64,000 nt of DNA from Onchocerca lupi (GCA_028564675.1 JAOVVO010000144.1:62001-126000), one strand, 5' to 3'. Positions 1-13,858 are shown, numbered from the stretch's first letter. Made by a program: numbers and translations. Notes: generated by a model from the sequence alone, not told the origin.

Positions 1-3000
1 AGATTTCCAGGTGTCACATGAAAACAATTCAAATCATTGCAGAATGTTTTGCAGAAACAGATTCCGTAGTTTCGTTGATGCTGTCGTTTATCTCCCTCTT
101 CATTGCACATTTTGCAACAGGAAACAATTTCAAAGCGACAAACCATCGAGAGCGCAACTGCAATTATGCAAGAGATTTAATTAGAACACTTGGCTGTATA
201 TCGCAAATATTTCATAATACCTTTCAATGAGGACAGTTTATTACTTCAAATTAACAAAACTTCCTTCAGATGACACAAGATTGCATCAAATCTTGCTGCA
301 TCATGCTTACATTCTTGAAATTCTCGCTAAATTTTCAAAATTCAATACTTTTTTCTTTTGAGAGAAAGAGAAAAAAATATTCAAGATTATATGTTCTACG
401 AAGAAAAAAAATCAAAATCATCTTCGGATAGTTGAATGAGTAATTAATTTCGTCAAAAATCATATTATGATTGTCTTGCCGGATTCAGTCAATGTTTTCA
501 TAATAGATTCGAGAAATTTTATTTCTTTTCTGCATCTGAAATATCACAAGAGGCGCTATCGCCAAATGAAAACTGCTTTTGAAACTCAGCTCTAGGGATT
601 TAAAATATTTCGAAGGGATGTGAGAGCTGTATGTGTACATGGCCAAGATCAAAACTGAGTATTAACTGGACTAGCTAGTCTCGAGAGCAAAGCTTGAATG
701 CCATAAAACAACAAAGATGAATGCTTTTTACAGACTATAATCACCGTTTAACTCAACAAGTTCATATCACTGAAATTTTCATAAGTGTTATAGGATATAT
801 ACTTTCAACAAGTGAAGTAATATGATTATGGCTTACGTGAAATTGACGAAGAGATTCAGAAAATAATGAGCTAATGTTCTCATCATCATCATACTGCAAG
901 AATGAAAGCATTCAGAAACATTGGCCAAAATAACTTTGAAAAAATCAAGAAATCTGTAACCTGGAATCTATATAAATGAGGTACTCTTCCAGTCCCACAG
1001 TTATTTTAATCTTGGAAGTTAGCTTTATACTCATTACTTTATATATGCATTCATTAACAAATTTTTTCAACATTCCGTAATTTTAACGAAAATTGGAACA
1101 AATCTCTGATGAACTAATTGCCTACGGCTCGAAAATCAAGAGAAAAAAAAAAACATGTTTCCATTTTGGCATTATTTGCTCGAACATTTTTTCGGATTTT
1201 CAGGAATATTTCGCTTTTTTCAAATTCAATCGATCAATGGATCGAAGATAAGTTTAAGGTGAAGTCCGTACCATGTAACTTTTTTCATTCTCTCAATTTC
1301 TTTCTCTCACTTTGAACCAGAATTCATCATCTTGACGCTCAACACTCGATTTGATGTCAGCGATGAAATTTATGGTTTGGAATTAAAGAGCTTCAAGTGT
1401 TCTCGTCTCGATCTCCTAATATTCTGATCTCGATGCAGTCGTTTTTGATCTTCATTTCAAAACTATATTTACCGCCATTTTAGACTTGCCTTATAAGCTG
1501 TTATATATTTTTGAATTTCAAAGTTTTAAAAACAAACCTGGTGATTCGTAAGATGGAATTGTCATGCAATCAGAGAAGAAGGCGTTATGTCTTGACTTGA
1601 AATCAGATTTTGTTGGATTTAGTTTGTAGGAGTCTTCGGGTGACAAGCGTGGCTCGTCCCTTGCATCCTATCTCATGCATGAGGAAGACAGGATTTGGAG
1701 CTCGAGTTCAAGTTCGGAAAAATCACTGAATTTGAGTTCGCTCAAGTTCGCTGCTCACTTTCCTTTGTATTCAATCATTTTTGGAAATAAATTTCATTTT
1801 TGTTAAATTTGCGATGAAATGATAGTATGATCTATTCTAAATTAGATTTCTTTTGAATCGATTGTGATATAAGGAAGGAATGCATAAGGGCTGTATGAGG
1901 GCTGACCTCTTTATCATGTCCACTTCTCCATTTTTACGAGATTATTGTCGTATTTTCGATTATTTCCAAACAGTTGGAAAGACAGCGCATCGCATACCTC
2001 TTCAATTTCATCACTCTCCGAATTAATCTCATTTTTTTTTCCCTCTCTTCGCTAGGCCTCAACTTTAACTCCCTCTAGTCTTAAATTTTTCTTTTAAATT
2101 ATTTTTTGTCTACTCTTCCTCTTCTAGCAAGTTTCAACCTTCCCTCTCAGTCTCTCAATTTCTTCTCTGCTCTTTTATCACTTTATCGATATAATCTCTA
2201 GATGTATATTTTCATAGATAATATATTACCACTATCAGTAGTGCTGATACGGATACGCTTTTAACATTTGTTGATATCGCAGGATTTAGAATTACCAATC
2301 AATAATGATTGGCATGGGATTGATAAGCATTTTAATTGCTTGATTTTCAAGTTCTTAACGAACAGCACATTACTTGCAAATATGTTTATTGATTAGATCA
2401 AAATGTTTGGATAGCTATGTACGTATTTTTATTTATTTGAGTTTTTTACTACTTTTGCTTTTATAGTTTTTGAAAGGTGTGGTTTTGATACGTAACTATG
2501 TGGTACATAACATCACGTAGATTGTGAGGATAACATGGAATTGAAATGAAAGCAGTGATAATGATGCTGACACTGATAATAATAATACTGATAAAGATGG
2601 CAATAATGACGAGAAGATCTGATTCCGATCAATCTTCCGAAGGATTGATTGGAGCAGCCATATGAATATCTCCGTTTTCACTCCTTCGATCTTCCAAATT
2701 TACTCTTGGCTCAAGAACTATTTGCATGGGAGAGTACATTCCTTGAAAAGATTCCCGGTTAATCGCAGAATAGTTATTCGTCTTCATTTGTCACAACTCA
2801 ATCAGCTAATAGCGATACATTTCACACGCAGTATCTTAAATTGAAATATTGATTGATCCATCATATTTGGAGATAAATAAACAACTGAAAATCAAGATTC
2901 TTCAGTCGTTCCTTCTTCATTAAGCAACTTTGAAAAAAGCACATCTTTGCAACAAGATGGATCGCTTATGATCTAATTACAGTGTTATTAATTATTCTAA

Positions 3001-3260
3001 TTAGAGCTATCCACCCATCTATCTAGTATTCATTACTAATAGTTCCCTTTTTACTGCTCGAAGCGATGATTCATAGCGGCGAATCGTTAATGTCTCAAAC
3101 ATTCGTTAGAGACGAATCTCGCAACTATTTACTGAAGGAAAAGAACTGATCAAAATCAGTAATGAATGAATGAAGGGGTCGATGTAGACAAAGATAAGTG
3201 CGAGTTGCTAAACAGGCGAATTGTTCTGTTTTCGCCTTCGTTGAAAGTGATAGTGTGACC

Positions 3261-3282
3261 TCAGTGATCAGTGATCAGTGAT
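3261..3282. repeat. 7-bp tandem repeat, three copies
   Basis: The unit TCAGTGA is repeated three times in a row in noncoding DNA. No function is evident. Confidence 0.8.
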
Positions 3283-3917
3283 GTTATCAGTAGCACGAAT
3301 CCCAGAATGTCTTTGAAATAGTTCTCAAGAGAGTAATCACTCTTTACTGAATTCCTTCTCGAAAACATCTTTCATTGGTCATAATTCACAGTAGGCATGC
3401 CATAATGGAAGAATTCTTGAAGCAAACTCCGCCACTCTTCCCTTTCCTCAAATTTCACTTCATTTCGAAACTTTTATGTTTGGAAGGAAAAGCATACCTC
3501 CTGCTCCTCTATTCCCTCTGCGTCATCCCTTGCGACACTCCGGCATTTGTCATCATCCGTCGCACCCTTTACTCATTTCTTTCATTCCCGCACAGCTGCT
3601 TTTAATTTTATATTTTCGAATTTTTGTTCACTTTTCAAGGACATTTTCATTCTTTCCATTTCGAATTTCATTCCACACAACATTAACTACTCAATTTCAT
3701 TCATTCACCTTTTCTTCCAATATTTCTCGGTAAGCACTGCCACTTATCGTTGCTTCATTTCAACCTCTTCCTTTTCCACTTCCATTTCTTTTTAATTTGT
3801 CAGTCAAACTTCAGTTCTTCACTTCAAGAATATTGCTATCAGACAATCATATTCAATATCTGGCTAATATCTCTTACTACCATCTTGGCATGATTCTATT
3901 TCGATCATTGATAATGA

Positions 3918-3934
3918 ATATATATATATATATA
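3918..3934. repeat. (TA)n microsatellite
   Basis: An uninterrupted alternating TA run of about 17 bases in noncoding DNA. Confidence 0.8.
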
Positions 3935-6900
3935 CCATTTCATCAAACGAGTCGTAAGTCGTAGGCGTTGTTTTCATGACGGATTTACGAATCCCTCCCG
4001 TGATCGCAAGGATACTATCGATAATGCCTACTACTTATATCCTCATTAGCTATATTTTCATTTCGCAAAGTTTGCAAGTTTAAAGCTCTGTTACTTTCAC
4101 ATCAGATGTTAGTAACAGAAAATTCTATGTTTTTCACTTCGAAATGCACAACTGAAGTCTCCTCCCGTTAACAAGTATTAGTTGGTCATTTGATTAAATT
4201 CCTTACTGGTATTATATGCATTAAAGTCTAGGATTAAATCTGATTTTGAGATTCAGAATTAAGGATGCATTATTTCCTCGAAATTTTTGATCAAAAAAAA
4301 AAAAAAAAATACATCGGATTTAATTTTATGATCGATTTGTGAAATTATAATACATAAAATTGTCACATTTTGATAAAATTGAAATCAAAGAACCGATTTT
4401 TCTTCTTGTATTGAAATTTAATTATTCATCGAATATTTTGAGTAATAAATTGTGAATAGGTGAAAAACAACTGTTATACTAGTTAGTTAATTATAATATT
4501 ATATATTATAATAATATGGGATAAAAATTGGAAAGAATAAAGGAAGTTTAGTCGACAGATTTTTTGAAATCCAAGGATATAATTGTTTTCTTCAAATTTT
4601 TGAAATTCTAAAATTAACTTTCAGGAAAAAGCCTATTTCAAACTACATAGATTTAAAGCTTGAAAATGCATTCACGCAATCGATCTTGTTATTTCATTCA
4701 CTAGTGAGCATTGAGGATACAAAAATATCTATAACTCCAAAAATTTCATGCTAAGTTTTTCTTTTACTTCTGAATATTGAAACATCAAAACATCAAAATG
4801 AAACAGTGAAGTAACCATAGAGAATCGATTCTATTCCTTATTTCCGAAGGTTTCTTCCAAGTACCAATCAGTGGGATGAAAATATTACTAACAGACGTTC
4901 ACTGGGATAATCTGAATCTGATCAAGGATGTATACATATATATTTAAGATCAATCAGAAGGGAATTTTTCAATCAACCGAAAAAATTTGCAATGACAGAA
5001 ACGAAATCGTTCTGCTCTCGTGTATTCCTTGTTTATCTTTATTTATTCCTGTGCCTGGAACTGTTTCATCGTTCATCTGAGCAACATTCGATCATTCAGC
5101 GTGAGACGTCTGTTTCTGAAGCGCATTTTTGACTTCATGAAATTTGATCCGCTACCTACCGATCATCACTTCTGTGCATCTCGACGAAGTATCCCCACAG
5201 ATTTTGTGAGATTGATGACTTGATTGCTTTAATTATTTCATTATCTCTTGCTCTTCTTTTTTGCTTTCCATCTTTCATTTGATCCAGAATTTTTTAGTTA
5301 CATTAAAAAAAATCCATCTCATTTAATCAGCAAATGTAGTGGATTTTAGGAAGCAAAATTAACTTGACAATTTCTGCATTTTTCTTCAAAAAAATTAAAA
5401 AAAAAAAGAATCGAATCTCTCCGTCGAATCACCTAGACAAATGATAAGTTAGTGAAAGAACACTGTGTGACTGTGTTTCAAAAATTTTACGCTTGTTGAA
5501 AAAGAGAATAAAACTGATTATGGATGAAAAATTACAACTCAGTTATTTTAGTCTATTCGATCTATTAGGCTGTTGATGATCCCAAATCACTAGCTAGTCT
5601 CAAATGATCATTTATCTCAGAGTTATCTTGGCCAGCCTAGTCTTTCGACCGAAGATAACGATAATGGGGAAGAAATATTGACCACGGTCGACTTCTTGTC
5701 AGCAGCAGCAGTCATTAATAATTCAACAAATGATTTATTTTTTTCGCCTTCCTCTTGGCCTCTCATCTCTTCCTTCGATCTTTTGCTTCAAATTTCCCAA
5801 AGCGTTGGCCACTTTACTTCAAGAAAAACGAGAGAAGGGACGAAGTTCCGTCCCTGAAAGAAGAAATCTCAAAAATCCCATCCTTCATAGCTGAGATGCA
5901 TCCGTACTTTTGAAGTGTTTCTGCGACAAAATTTGAATTTTTTTTCAACAAATCTCCATATTGCTCGCATTTGATCGATTAGTTAGAAAGGGATTTGAAT
6001 AATTTGAACTGTTTCTGTTATTTGTTCAGTGTCACTGATTTAATGGGTCGAAATTGGCATTCTTTGTTCTGTCCTCACACATCTTTTTTTTTTCCTTATT
6101 TTTCCTCACATATACAACGATTAAGAAGCCATCTACAAAGATGGAACTCCCAAAAATCGATAATAAAATCTGCCGAAAGTCATTTCTCTTGGTATCTCTT
6201 TTGAATCAAGACTATGTGATGTCATAATTTCGATTCTTGCCGAACTTCATGTTCGTTATCTTTCGAATAGAGAAGATGACAGAAAAAGGAATTTTGTGTC
6301 ATTTTTTTGATATAAAAGTTCAAGAAAACGGTTGCTTAATGCTGGTTAACCGTTGCCAATTTACTATTCGCGGTAGCGAATGGATTGATCAGTAACTTGA
6401 ATTATTTAATTTATTTAACTGCAGCATTTCAGAATTGACATTCTTTTACGGAGAAAATATGATAATCGATTTTTGATCTCTGTTATTATTGATGCATATG
6501 CAGTCCTTTAAATCCAGTTTCATACCACTTGGTTATCCATCCTAAAACCTATACTGCAGGTAGATTACCTTGTCAATGATATCATCTATTCCATATGAGA
6601 TTCACTTCTGTACAATTGCTCAACAAGCATCAGATCTTTACCACTTCAATTAGGCTAAGTGATGTCTTTTCTCAGATTTAAAAATAATTAAATCAAACTT
6701 TCAGAAATAATTTTTTGGCGAAATTTTTTTGCTCATCCCATCAATGATGCATATGCTTGTGACAACTTTCTCAATAACTTTGATCTTATTCTTATTGAGA
6801 GCAATCTAATTTGAATTTGTGCTTCAACAGTAGGATATTCGGTAAAAAGAAGTTAACGATACAAGTCTGAAACATAATATTAAATTTGGAGATGAACTGG

Positions 6901-8609
6901 ACTGAAATAACTGGGTTAATAGCAATAAATATAATTGCTTTACTACTGTAAAGTTTGTAAATCGTTCAAATTTACAAACAAATAGCATGAAGTCAATCGA
7001 TGAGTAAGTCTGACACTAGATTTAGTATTGAGGAAAAGAGTTACATGATCCATCAATCACTGACATGACTGGGAACACATTTTTATTTTTCATTTTTGAC
7101 TATCATTTTTCGGTGTGTTTTTGCATGCATACATTTATTTCCAAAGTTCACTTTCCATATATTTATTCGTTTGTTTACCTGCCAAATGCTTGATTTACAA
7201 TTGGTAATTTTCTCATACTTTCGGTGAGTAAGAAAGTATAATTAGGAGAGTCGCGAATGTTATTTCCAAGGTACGGTCTGTAAAGGTAGAAATGGACAGG
7301 TAATTCGCTTGTCGTATAATATGTAATAATATGTCATAAGGACAAAACCTGTGACGGATTTTCGATGCAGTTCTCGAGATGATGATGTGCTTAATTGATG
7401 GACTATTTTACCAATGACTTTCGAAATAAATGCTAACTTCTAGTATTCTCAGTATTTTTCCTGGCCCACTGGAAATATTAATTAAAAAAGAAAAAGACTT
7501 TGCATGCTTCATCAATCTTGCAAAATGAAATAATTCTGGACGACACTGATAGGAGCGAAATCTGCCATTAGCCAAGAGTTTTCATTAATTTTGTCACACT
7601 TAATTAATGCAGCATCTTCGATGCAACTAAGTTCCATCTCTACCGTAGCATCACTTTTCATCATATGGATATATCGAATTAATCAAGTTGACAGTTCGAG
7701 AGCCGTTAGATATCATATATGTTTAAATTACAGTGATCAAGTGATTAGCAAAGAATTAATGTTTTTATCAGCACATCGTTGACCTCTGCAGCAATCGTGA
7801 CTGGGAAATAAGATGCTTCTAGATGACAATCCAATGTCACTTTTTGCTTGCTTAATTCCCAGTTACTCTATCAATGCTTTATCATATCATTGTAAAAATC
7901 ACTTAAAAAAGTTCTTTCAGCCCATGAAGCGAGCTTGTAATGTTTGAAGATGAACTTAACTACTGGAGTCTATTTCAGATAAATTATTTATTTCTAGGCT
8001 CATTCGCTGGTGAAGAAATCATCAAATTAGAAATTTAACTTTAAAAATCATTGTATTTTAGAAATTCTTCTAAAGTTAATTTTCTGACGTCAATCGCATA
8101 TCTACGATGTCATTTTAAGTATCATAGTGATGTGAATTCATACCAATCAAAATGGGACCGGGAAATTATACGGAAACTAGTTTTCGGTCATCTTCGTCCT
8201 TTTTCATTTCCTTTTTTCTTCCCTTCTCTCTAAAATCTCTTTTTCAACTTAAAAATTGGACATGGAAACACATTCTGTTTTATTTCCACTGGAAAACAGA
8301 TTTTTTTGAAGGCTTTTTTCAACCTCGTGCTTATTATATAACCAAAATCAAATAAAACATTGGAAACTTAATGAAAGCATTCCCACTTGTCATAAAGTTT
8401 GCTCCATTTAATTCAGTTATATAACTTCCGAAAAATTTATCTTTCAAGTTCGAAATTTTTCAAAAACTTACACATCATTTTAGCAATGATTTTCTCCTCT
8501 TTGCAATATTCCTTGTTTTACCTACATCATTAATATCTTACAACCACTTGATTTCCTTGATCGTACACAACTCTTTCTATTTATCTTTCTTTGGCAGTAG
8601 CACATGCTA

Positions 8610-8632
8610 TTGTTGTTGTTGTTGTTGTTGTT
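8610..8632. repeat. (TTG)n microsatellite
   Basis: About seven and a half TTG units. In two frames it would encode runs of Cys or Val, but nothing around it supports coding. Confidence 0.85.
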
Positions 8633-9210
8633 CTAATCATACAAAATTTTCGTTTACGTTTTTATCATTTATGTCTGAAGTTTCGGTATTCAAGCTATTC
8701 ATTGCTGCTAGAATATTGTCTTCAACTTACCAAAAGCTCTCCATTTTCCTTTGTCTATTCCATTCGCCTCTGGCGGTGTTCTTAATTGTCGCTATTTTTT
8801 GCGACATTGAACTGTTCTGTATCATACTTTATATATTTCTTTCTTGAAGTCATTGTATGTCTTCGGATAATTCTTATCTTAGCTTTTTATTTTCAATTCA
8901 GTCTTCTCTGCTGCTATATCTTTATCTTCCGACAGGAATCGGATATCAGTGATATTAGCAGCGGAGATATTTAGATTCATTATCATCTCGCTAGCATAGC
9001 ATTGACTTATCACAAAGAACATTGTAGTACGACTGAGAAGGTCTATGATGATAAGATATATCTTTGAAGTTAACTTTTTCACAACTGCGCTCTTTCTAAC
9101 TTGTAGACGAATAACAGTACTTGCAATCAGCATAAATGTGCATAATCCATTATTTGCAGTATCATCAGCTCAATATTGGTTTGAAAGATGTGATATGTTA
9201 TTTACAGATT

Positions 9211-9301
9211 AAATTAATGATGTCTTTAAATGAATCATTTCAATTAATGAAATCTGTAAATGAATCATTTCAATTAATGAAATCTGTAAATGAATCATTT
9301 T
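9211..9301. repeat. 30-bp tandem repeat, about three copies
   Basis: A 30-base unit containing AAATGAATCATTTCAATTAA is repeated about three times. The second and third copies are nearly identical and the first is diverged. It lies about 200 bases left of the bacterial-type insertion, which may be coincidence. Confidence 0.85.
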
Positions 9302-9494
9302 AACACGAACTTTGCTGAAACACTTTAGACATTGAATTCCATGTTATCCATTCACGCATCTGTCTTATTCATTCATACAACATTGCTTTAAAATTTTCTC
9401 CTATCGCTATTTTCTCCATCTAATAAGATGTTCGAATTTCGAGAAATTGTTCTTTGTACGGTTATTATTATTGATTGAATTCTCTATTTCTTAA

Positions 9495-9983
9495 TTCACG
9501 ATCATCATCAAACGAATGGCTAAAAATCACTTACGATTTAATTTCAAGGATTTCCTTTCTGGTGACACGTTTTTGTTAATTTCTTCACTACTGATGCAAT
9601 ATTTTCAAACCACAATCTTAACTTAGATAAATATGATTATTCATTTATTGAAAGTGCAATGGTTAAAAAATTTAAAGTATGATAAAAAATAAAAACCAAT
9701 GTTAATGATTTCACGTTGAACAGTACAAAAGTTGTAGGTTTAGGTTTCTTACCGAAACTAGAAAAGAGCGGACTTGTTACAGGTAAAATAAAGTTATCTG
9801 GGGAAGATTTCAATGTTACTGGTAATACAAAGATATTAGCGGATCAAAAAATCTATTGAACCTTTATTAAATATAAGCATAACTGGCAATAAATTTATTG
9901 GTGATGTTTTAAAGTTACCGAATTTAATAGAAGTGAGAAAAGATTCGAAAAATAAGATAGATCAGGTTCTCACCAAAAATTAA
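9495..9983 (+). pseudogene. Decayed bacterial-type gene fragment, probable Wolbachia insertion (C-terminal part)
   Basis: Read on the plus strand, this stretch gives protein-like sequence only in broken pieces. One piece starts near 9516 (MAKNHLRFNFKDFLSGDT), another runs about 9566-9679 and includes DKYDYSFIESAMVKKF, a third starts at 9695 and contains VVGLGFLPKLEKSGLV and GKIKLSGEDFNVTG, and after a frame change near 9850 a fourth contains EPLLNISITGNKFIGDVLKL and ends at a TAA at 9981-9983. The pieces follow one another as a single protein interrupted by frameshifts and stops (a TGA-TAA pair at 9680-9685), have no nematode splice sites between them, and have the K/I/N-rich composition typical of Rickettsiales. 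The G-N-x-T/I strand repeats recall AsmA-like outer-membrane assembly proteins, but this family assignment is a guess. Filarial nuclear genomes are known to carry such Wolbachia transfers. It is certainly not functional as written. Confidence 0.6.
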
Positions 9984-10052
9984 TTATCCGTTTTAATTCT
10001 CAATATTTATCAAGACTTTGCCACATACTCTTAAATTACTATTAAATGGTTT

Positions 10053-10265
10053 CTAGCAATTAGAATTCGGTATTTCTTTCAATACTTTTTTGTTTTTCGA
10101 ATTTGGAATTTCAATTTTTTCGTCTTTTAAGATATCCGTTACTTCATTTTCAACCTTTATGAATGCTGTTTGTTGAGTACCATTTTCGGCATTTTTTATC
10201 CCTTCAAATTTTTATTGCTTGGCATCAACATTTATTAAGGTCAATCGGCTTTAAATGATATTTTA
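10053..10265 (-). pseudogene. Second decayed bacterial-type gene fragment, opposite strand
   Basis: On the minus strand, from about 10265 down to a TAG stop at 10053-10055, the sequence reads as a hydrophilic C-terminal tail, with pieces such as GTQQTAFIKVENEVTDILKD and NSKNKKVLKEIPNSNC. It is interrupted by an in-frame TAA just after VDAKQ, and a one-base loss would be needed to join it to ISFKAD further upstream. It lies tail to tail with the plus-strand fragment ending at 9983, about 70 bases away, as two convergent bacterial genes would. The shared decay and composition suggest one insertion of roughly 770 bases. The protein is not recognised. Confidence 0.5.
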
Positions 10266-13200
10266 AACATCAGTTGAATTTGTATATGCAGATACGCATG
10301 CAGATGAACATGCAGATGCATATCTACGCAGCATACATCCATACACTGTGATATCAACAGGAAACTTTTAAATGTTCAGTGCTGGGGTGTAACGGGAGGA
10401 AAGGCAGGTTTATCAGGTGAAGTGACATAACCTTGAACGCGTTCACTGGTATGTCACCGAAGATCGACATAGCCTTCAACACTTGACAAGCAAAAAGGAA
10501 GGGAGAGAGAAAGGAGCATGAAGAGATTGTTCGTAAATTAACAAATTTTGAAAAGTAAAGGCTTCCCGTTCCTATCATTGAAATCTTTCTAATTGCGAAA
10601 TTTTTTCCTGTTTTGATTTTATTTTTCCTCCAAAATATGAATGGCTATTTTGCAATCATCAAGATGAATGTTGAATGCGCACTATGCGAGTCTGTGTAGT
10701 ATTGTTACTTTAGAAAATGAACAACAGCTTTTACAAGTGCTGTAGCAAATAACATAGCGTAATGGAGTTATTCACTTTTCTAATTTATCCATCAGCTAAG
10801 ATTCTGAATTCATTTGGAATAGTCCATAGAGATAATGGATGTTGAGACAAATGATACAGTGAGTTCCGAACTTGGCCAAATTATTGATAACGTAATTAGT
10901 TGAAGACGGATGGATTCAATCAAAAATATTCGTGGAAGAGATAATTTTTTTATTGCACTTTTTCCAAAGAAAATGCGAATAAATCTATTATCTGTCTATC
11001 TATATATATTGAAACAAGTTTTTTAGCTGTGCTGTAAAAACAAAATTTCTGTTCTGTTTCGAACTTTTGACATTTCGATCGTCATATGTCTTAGCTTCCG
11101 ACCATTTTTTATATTTCCATCGTTTGGTCTCACAATATTATGATTAATCTCATGTTTATCTTTTTTGATCAAAAGGAATGATTGACAGCAAGAAAATCAG
11201 AAAATCTGCCTTTCTGTTTCATCGTATTCTACCATTGTAATAATGAAAAGAATTTATCATATCTTTCCGGAATACAGTATATCATGAGCTTATATTTTAT
11301 GGCTATTGAATGCAAGTTGTTCTCTCTTGGATCAGAAAAATTAAAACTAGGAATTCCTGCATAAGGAATAGAAGCGATGGAGAAGCTACTAAATATATTT
11401 CCATCGGTACAGCTAGAAAAATCTAATCATCTTCATCGGAAAGTTTACGAAATCGAAAGTAATTGTATTGTGAAATATCCAAGAAAGAAGTAAGAGAATG
11501 TAGAATTTTATCCTCATCTTAGAAAGATTGCAGCTACTTCTTTAAACAATTATAAAACAAAACATACTAATATCTAAGAGTAAAAACAGATGAACCAAAA
11601 TACCATTGACTATTGGGTCAAATAATTGGACAACAAAGACAAGGAAAAAAGTGCAAGAGAGAAAAGAAGAAAGACATTTGACATTTTCAGAATGCGTAAA
11701 TCGAGAATTTAGAAGCTTTCCTGAAGTTCCTGGATTTCGAATAACTCTTAAGTAGTCGTAACAGAAATACATTGGAAAAAAGAACAAGAAAACACCGGGG
11801 ATTAAATCCATTATTTCTCCGAGATCTCCAGAGATACAAATATAGATTGCAAAGATGTGTTCGTGTGTATTTTATAAAGTAATCGAAATGGGTCATTAAT
11901 CAGGCTTCTTTATCTGTCTGTAATGCAAACTAAAATGAGTTTAAATAAAACGTAAAAACAGACTGCAAAAGAAATATGGATGCTGTATTTCCTTACGGGA
12001 TTTCTTTCATAGACGTCAGCTTGACGCAAGAGACGTGACTCATTAAATGCAGTATCTATTCTCTGCTCGGTTTTTCTTGACAATATGCCATTTAACGACT
12101 AACTTTTCGTTCGTCTTTTTGTTGGTATCAACATGATGACTAAGTGGGATTATCTAAGTTTATTTTCTGGATGGCAGCGGTTCTTGACGCAGTAACGTAC
12201 GTCGATGAGTATCTTGTTATCATAAATTTGAGTGCGTCACACGAGTGAAATCTATGAAATGAACGTTTGGTTCGGGACTTAGCCCAATGATGACAGTTAC
12301 TATTCACATCTCTCAACAGGACATTATAAGCTCGTTAGCTTCTGTTCCTCCTTCTCGCATCGAAAATTTGTTCTTCGTCGTTTGTTTGTTTGTTTGTTTG
12401 TCTAATTAGACTTTGTGACTTCTCCCGAAAAACTTGAAATCATCCATGCGCCAATTGCACCTTATTCTGCTTCTGCTTCTGCATAAATAGATGTGTGTTT
12501 AAACTGCTTTGCCAAAATTCTTCCCTCTTTCTGCAAAATCAAAATGAATTTTCATCATTCTTCGCCCCAGCCATGGTGATATCGAAGATATCGAAGGGAT
12601 TCTATTTGAAACATTTGAAATGGCAATTTGAATCAAGCGCGCAAAAATCCCTCCAGCACATGTTCACTTACTCGAGACGAGTGCCTGATAGAGTAACACC
12701 GGGAGGTGATGTGTGGGTAGAACAGCTGCCTGTCACCTCTTCTCCGTCATTTCTCTCCATTTTGCATTTCAAATCAAACATATCCCTCTAATGCTCCTCC
12801 AATCGACCCGTTTAGCTTAGCAATAAATTTAACCATATCAAATATCAATCGACCGCTCGCATTGCCCTCTCTCCGTCTCTTCCTCTTTGTGTCATTCAAT
12901 TCCCGTTGTATAAATCAAGAAATTCGCGCAAAATATTTGAAAATAAAATAATTCGTCGTTGGGCATGCCATAGCCAAGTCATTGTTGTCGTTTGGCCTAA
13001 GGGTCCATTCGAAGCAATGAATGGTAGCAAGAAAAGTCGAACGGAAGAGCCTTAAGGCCATCTCAGCCATCCCTTCACTTATTAAGAGCCAACACTCCTT
13101 CATCATTTTCAAACTCATTGCAACTTGCGCTTTAACCCATGAATATATCACATTTCGGCAAGCTCTTCTCTCATTATCTTTGTCTTTTCTTCCATTCCCT

Positions 13201-13858
13201 GTACCTTCGGCGCTGTTTCTCGTGACTCTTAATCTTTGTCATTGTTATGGTATGTGATTCTCTAGGACTTTTCTGGATTTCTAGCCAGTCATCTCTGAAG
13301 CACTCTGCTTCTACTAATCTTTCAATCTTTCAGGCGGGCTTTTTCGTACATCTCGACAGCTCTCTACTGTCTCTCCATTGCATCCAGTGCCTGAAGAACT
13401 TGCTTGGGACGTTTGGATCGGCGTGCTGTTCTAATAGAATTTTAGTTCGGAGTTAATTTCAGACAATCCGCGATTTGACGGTTTACTTTGAAAATTTCTT
13501 CAGTCTAAAGCACCACAAAATCCAAATGATCCATGAAATGTGGTCATAATTTTCCAAATCTTTGATTTTTCCTTGAATTAATTGACTTATTTAATTAATT
13601 CAATTATTTCGTCTTTTTTTTTTTTTTTAATTTACTTAATCTCATCCGTGTAGGTACCAAAACGATATATACGTGAAACTTCATTTTCTCGAAAATTATA
13701 TTCATTTGTTTCATTTGTCAACTGCTGAAAGTGCTTTTAAATTCTTGTAAAAAAAATTTTTTTTTTCTGTTATAATTCATCTAATAATTAAAGAGACGAT
13801 ATTGTTGAGCCACGTTGAATGAGATCTGTCCCATCCTGTGTCGCCATCCTATTGGAGT
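10266..13858. other. Noncoding stretch upstream of the Rap2 gene
   Basis: No exon or RNA gene could be supported. The sequence holds a short cluster of ATGCAGAT-like words near 10288-10322, a (TTTG)n microsatellite at 12380-12401 and poly-T runs near 13612-13629. It probably includes the 5' regulatory region of the Rap2 gene that begins at 13859. Confidence 0.5.
12380..12401. repeat. (TTTG)n microsatellite
   Basis: Five uninterrupted TTTG units with flanking partial units, in noncoding DNA. Confidence 0.85.

Larger units (their letters stand above)
1..9210. other. Gene-poor AT-rich stretch, no gene supported
   Basis: No open frame here reads like a known protein, and none is bounded by good splice sites that would join it to another exon. 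The frames present are short (under about 100 codons) and rich in F, S, I and H, as expected from random AT-rich DNA. The stretch may be intergenic, 5' regulatory DNA for the downstream Rap2 gene, or a long intron of a gene whose exons lie left of the window. Only simple repeats stand out. Confidence 0.6.

Noticed and set aside
3375..3795. Three overlapping plus-strand frames rich in Phe, Ser and His
   Set aside because: Composition is that of pyrimidine-rich DNA read in three frames; no splice signals or motifs.
8548..8847. 99-codon frame containing a Cys run
   Set aside because: The Cys run is the translated (TTG)n microsatellite; the rest has no protein character.
10354..10578. 74-codon minus-strand frame next to the bacterial-type insertion
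   Set aside because: Hydrophobic and Ser/Leu-rich with no motif and no continuity with the decayed fragments; looks like chance.
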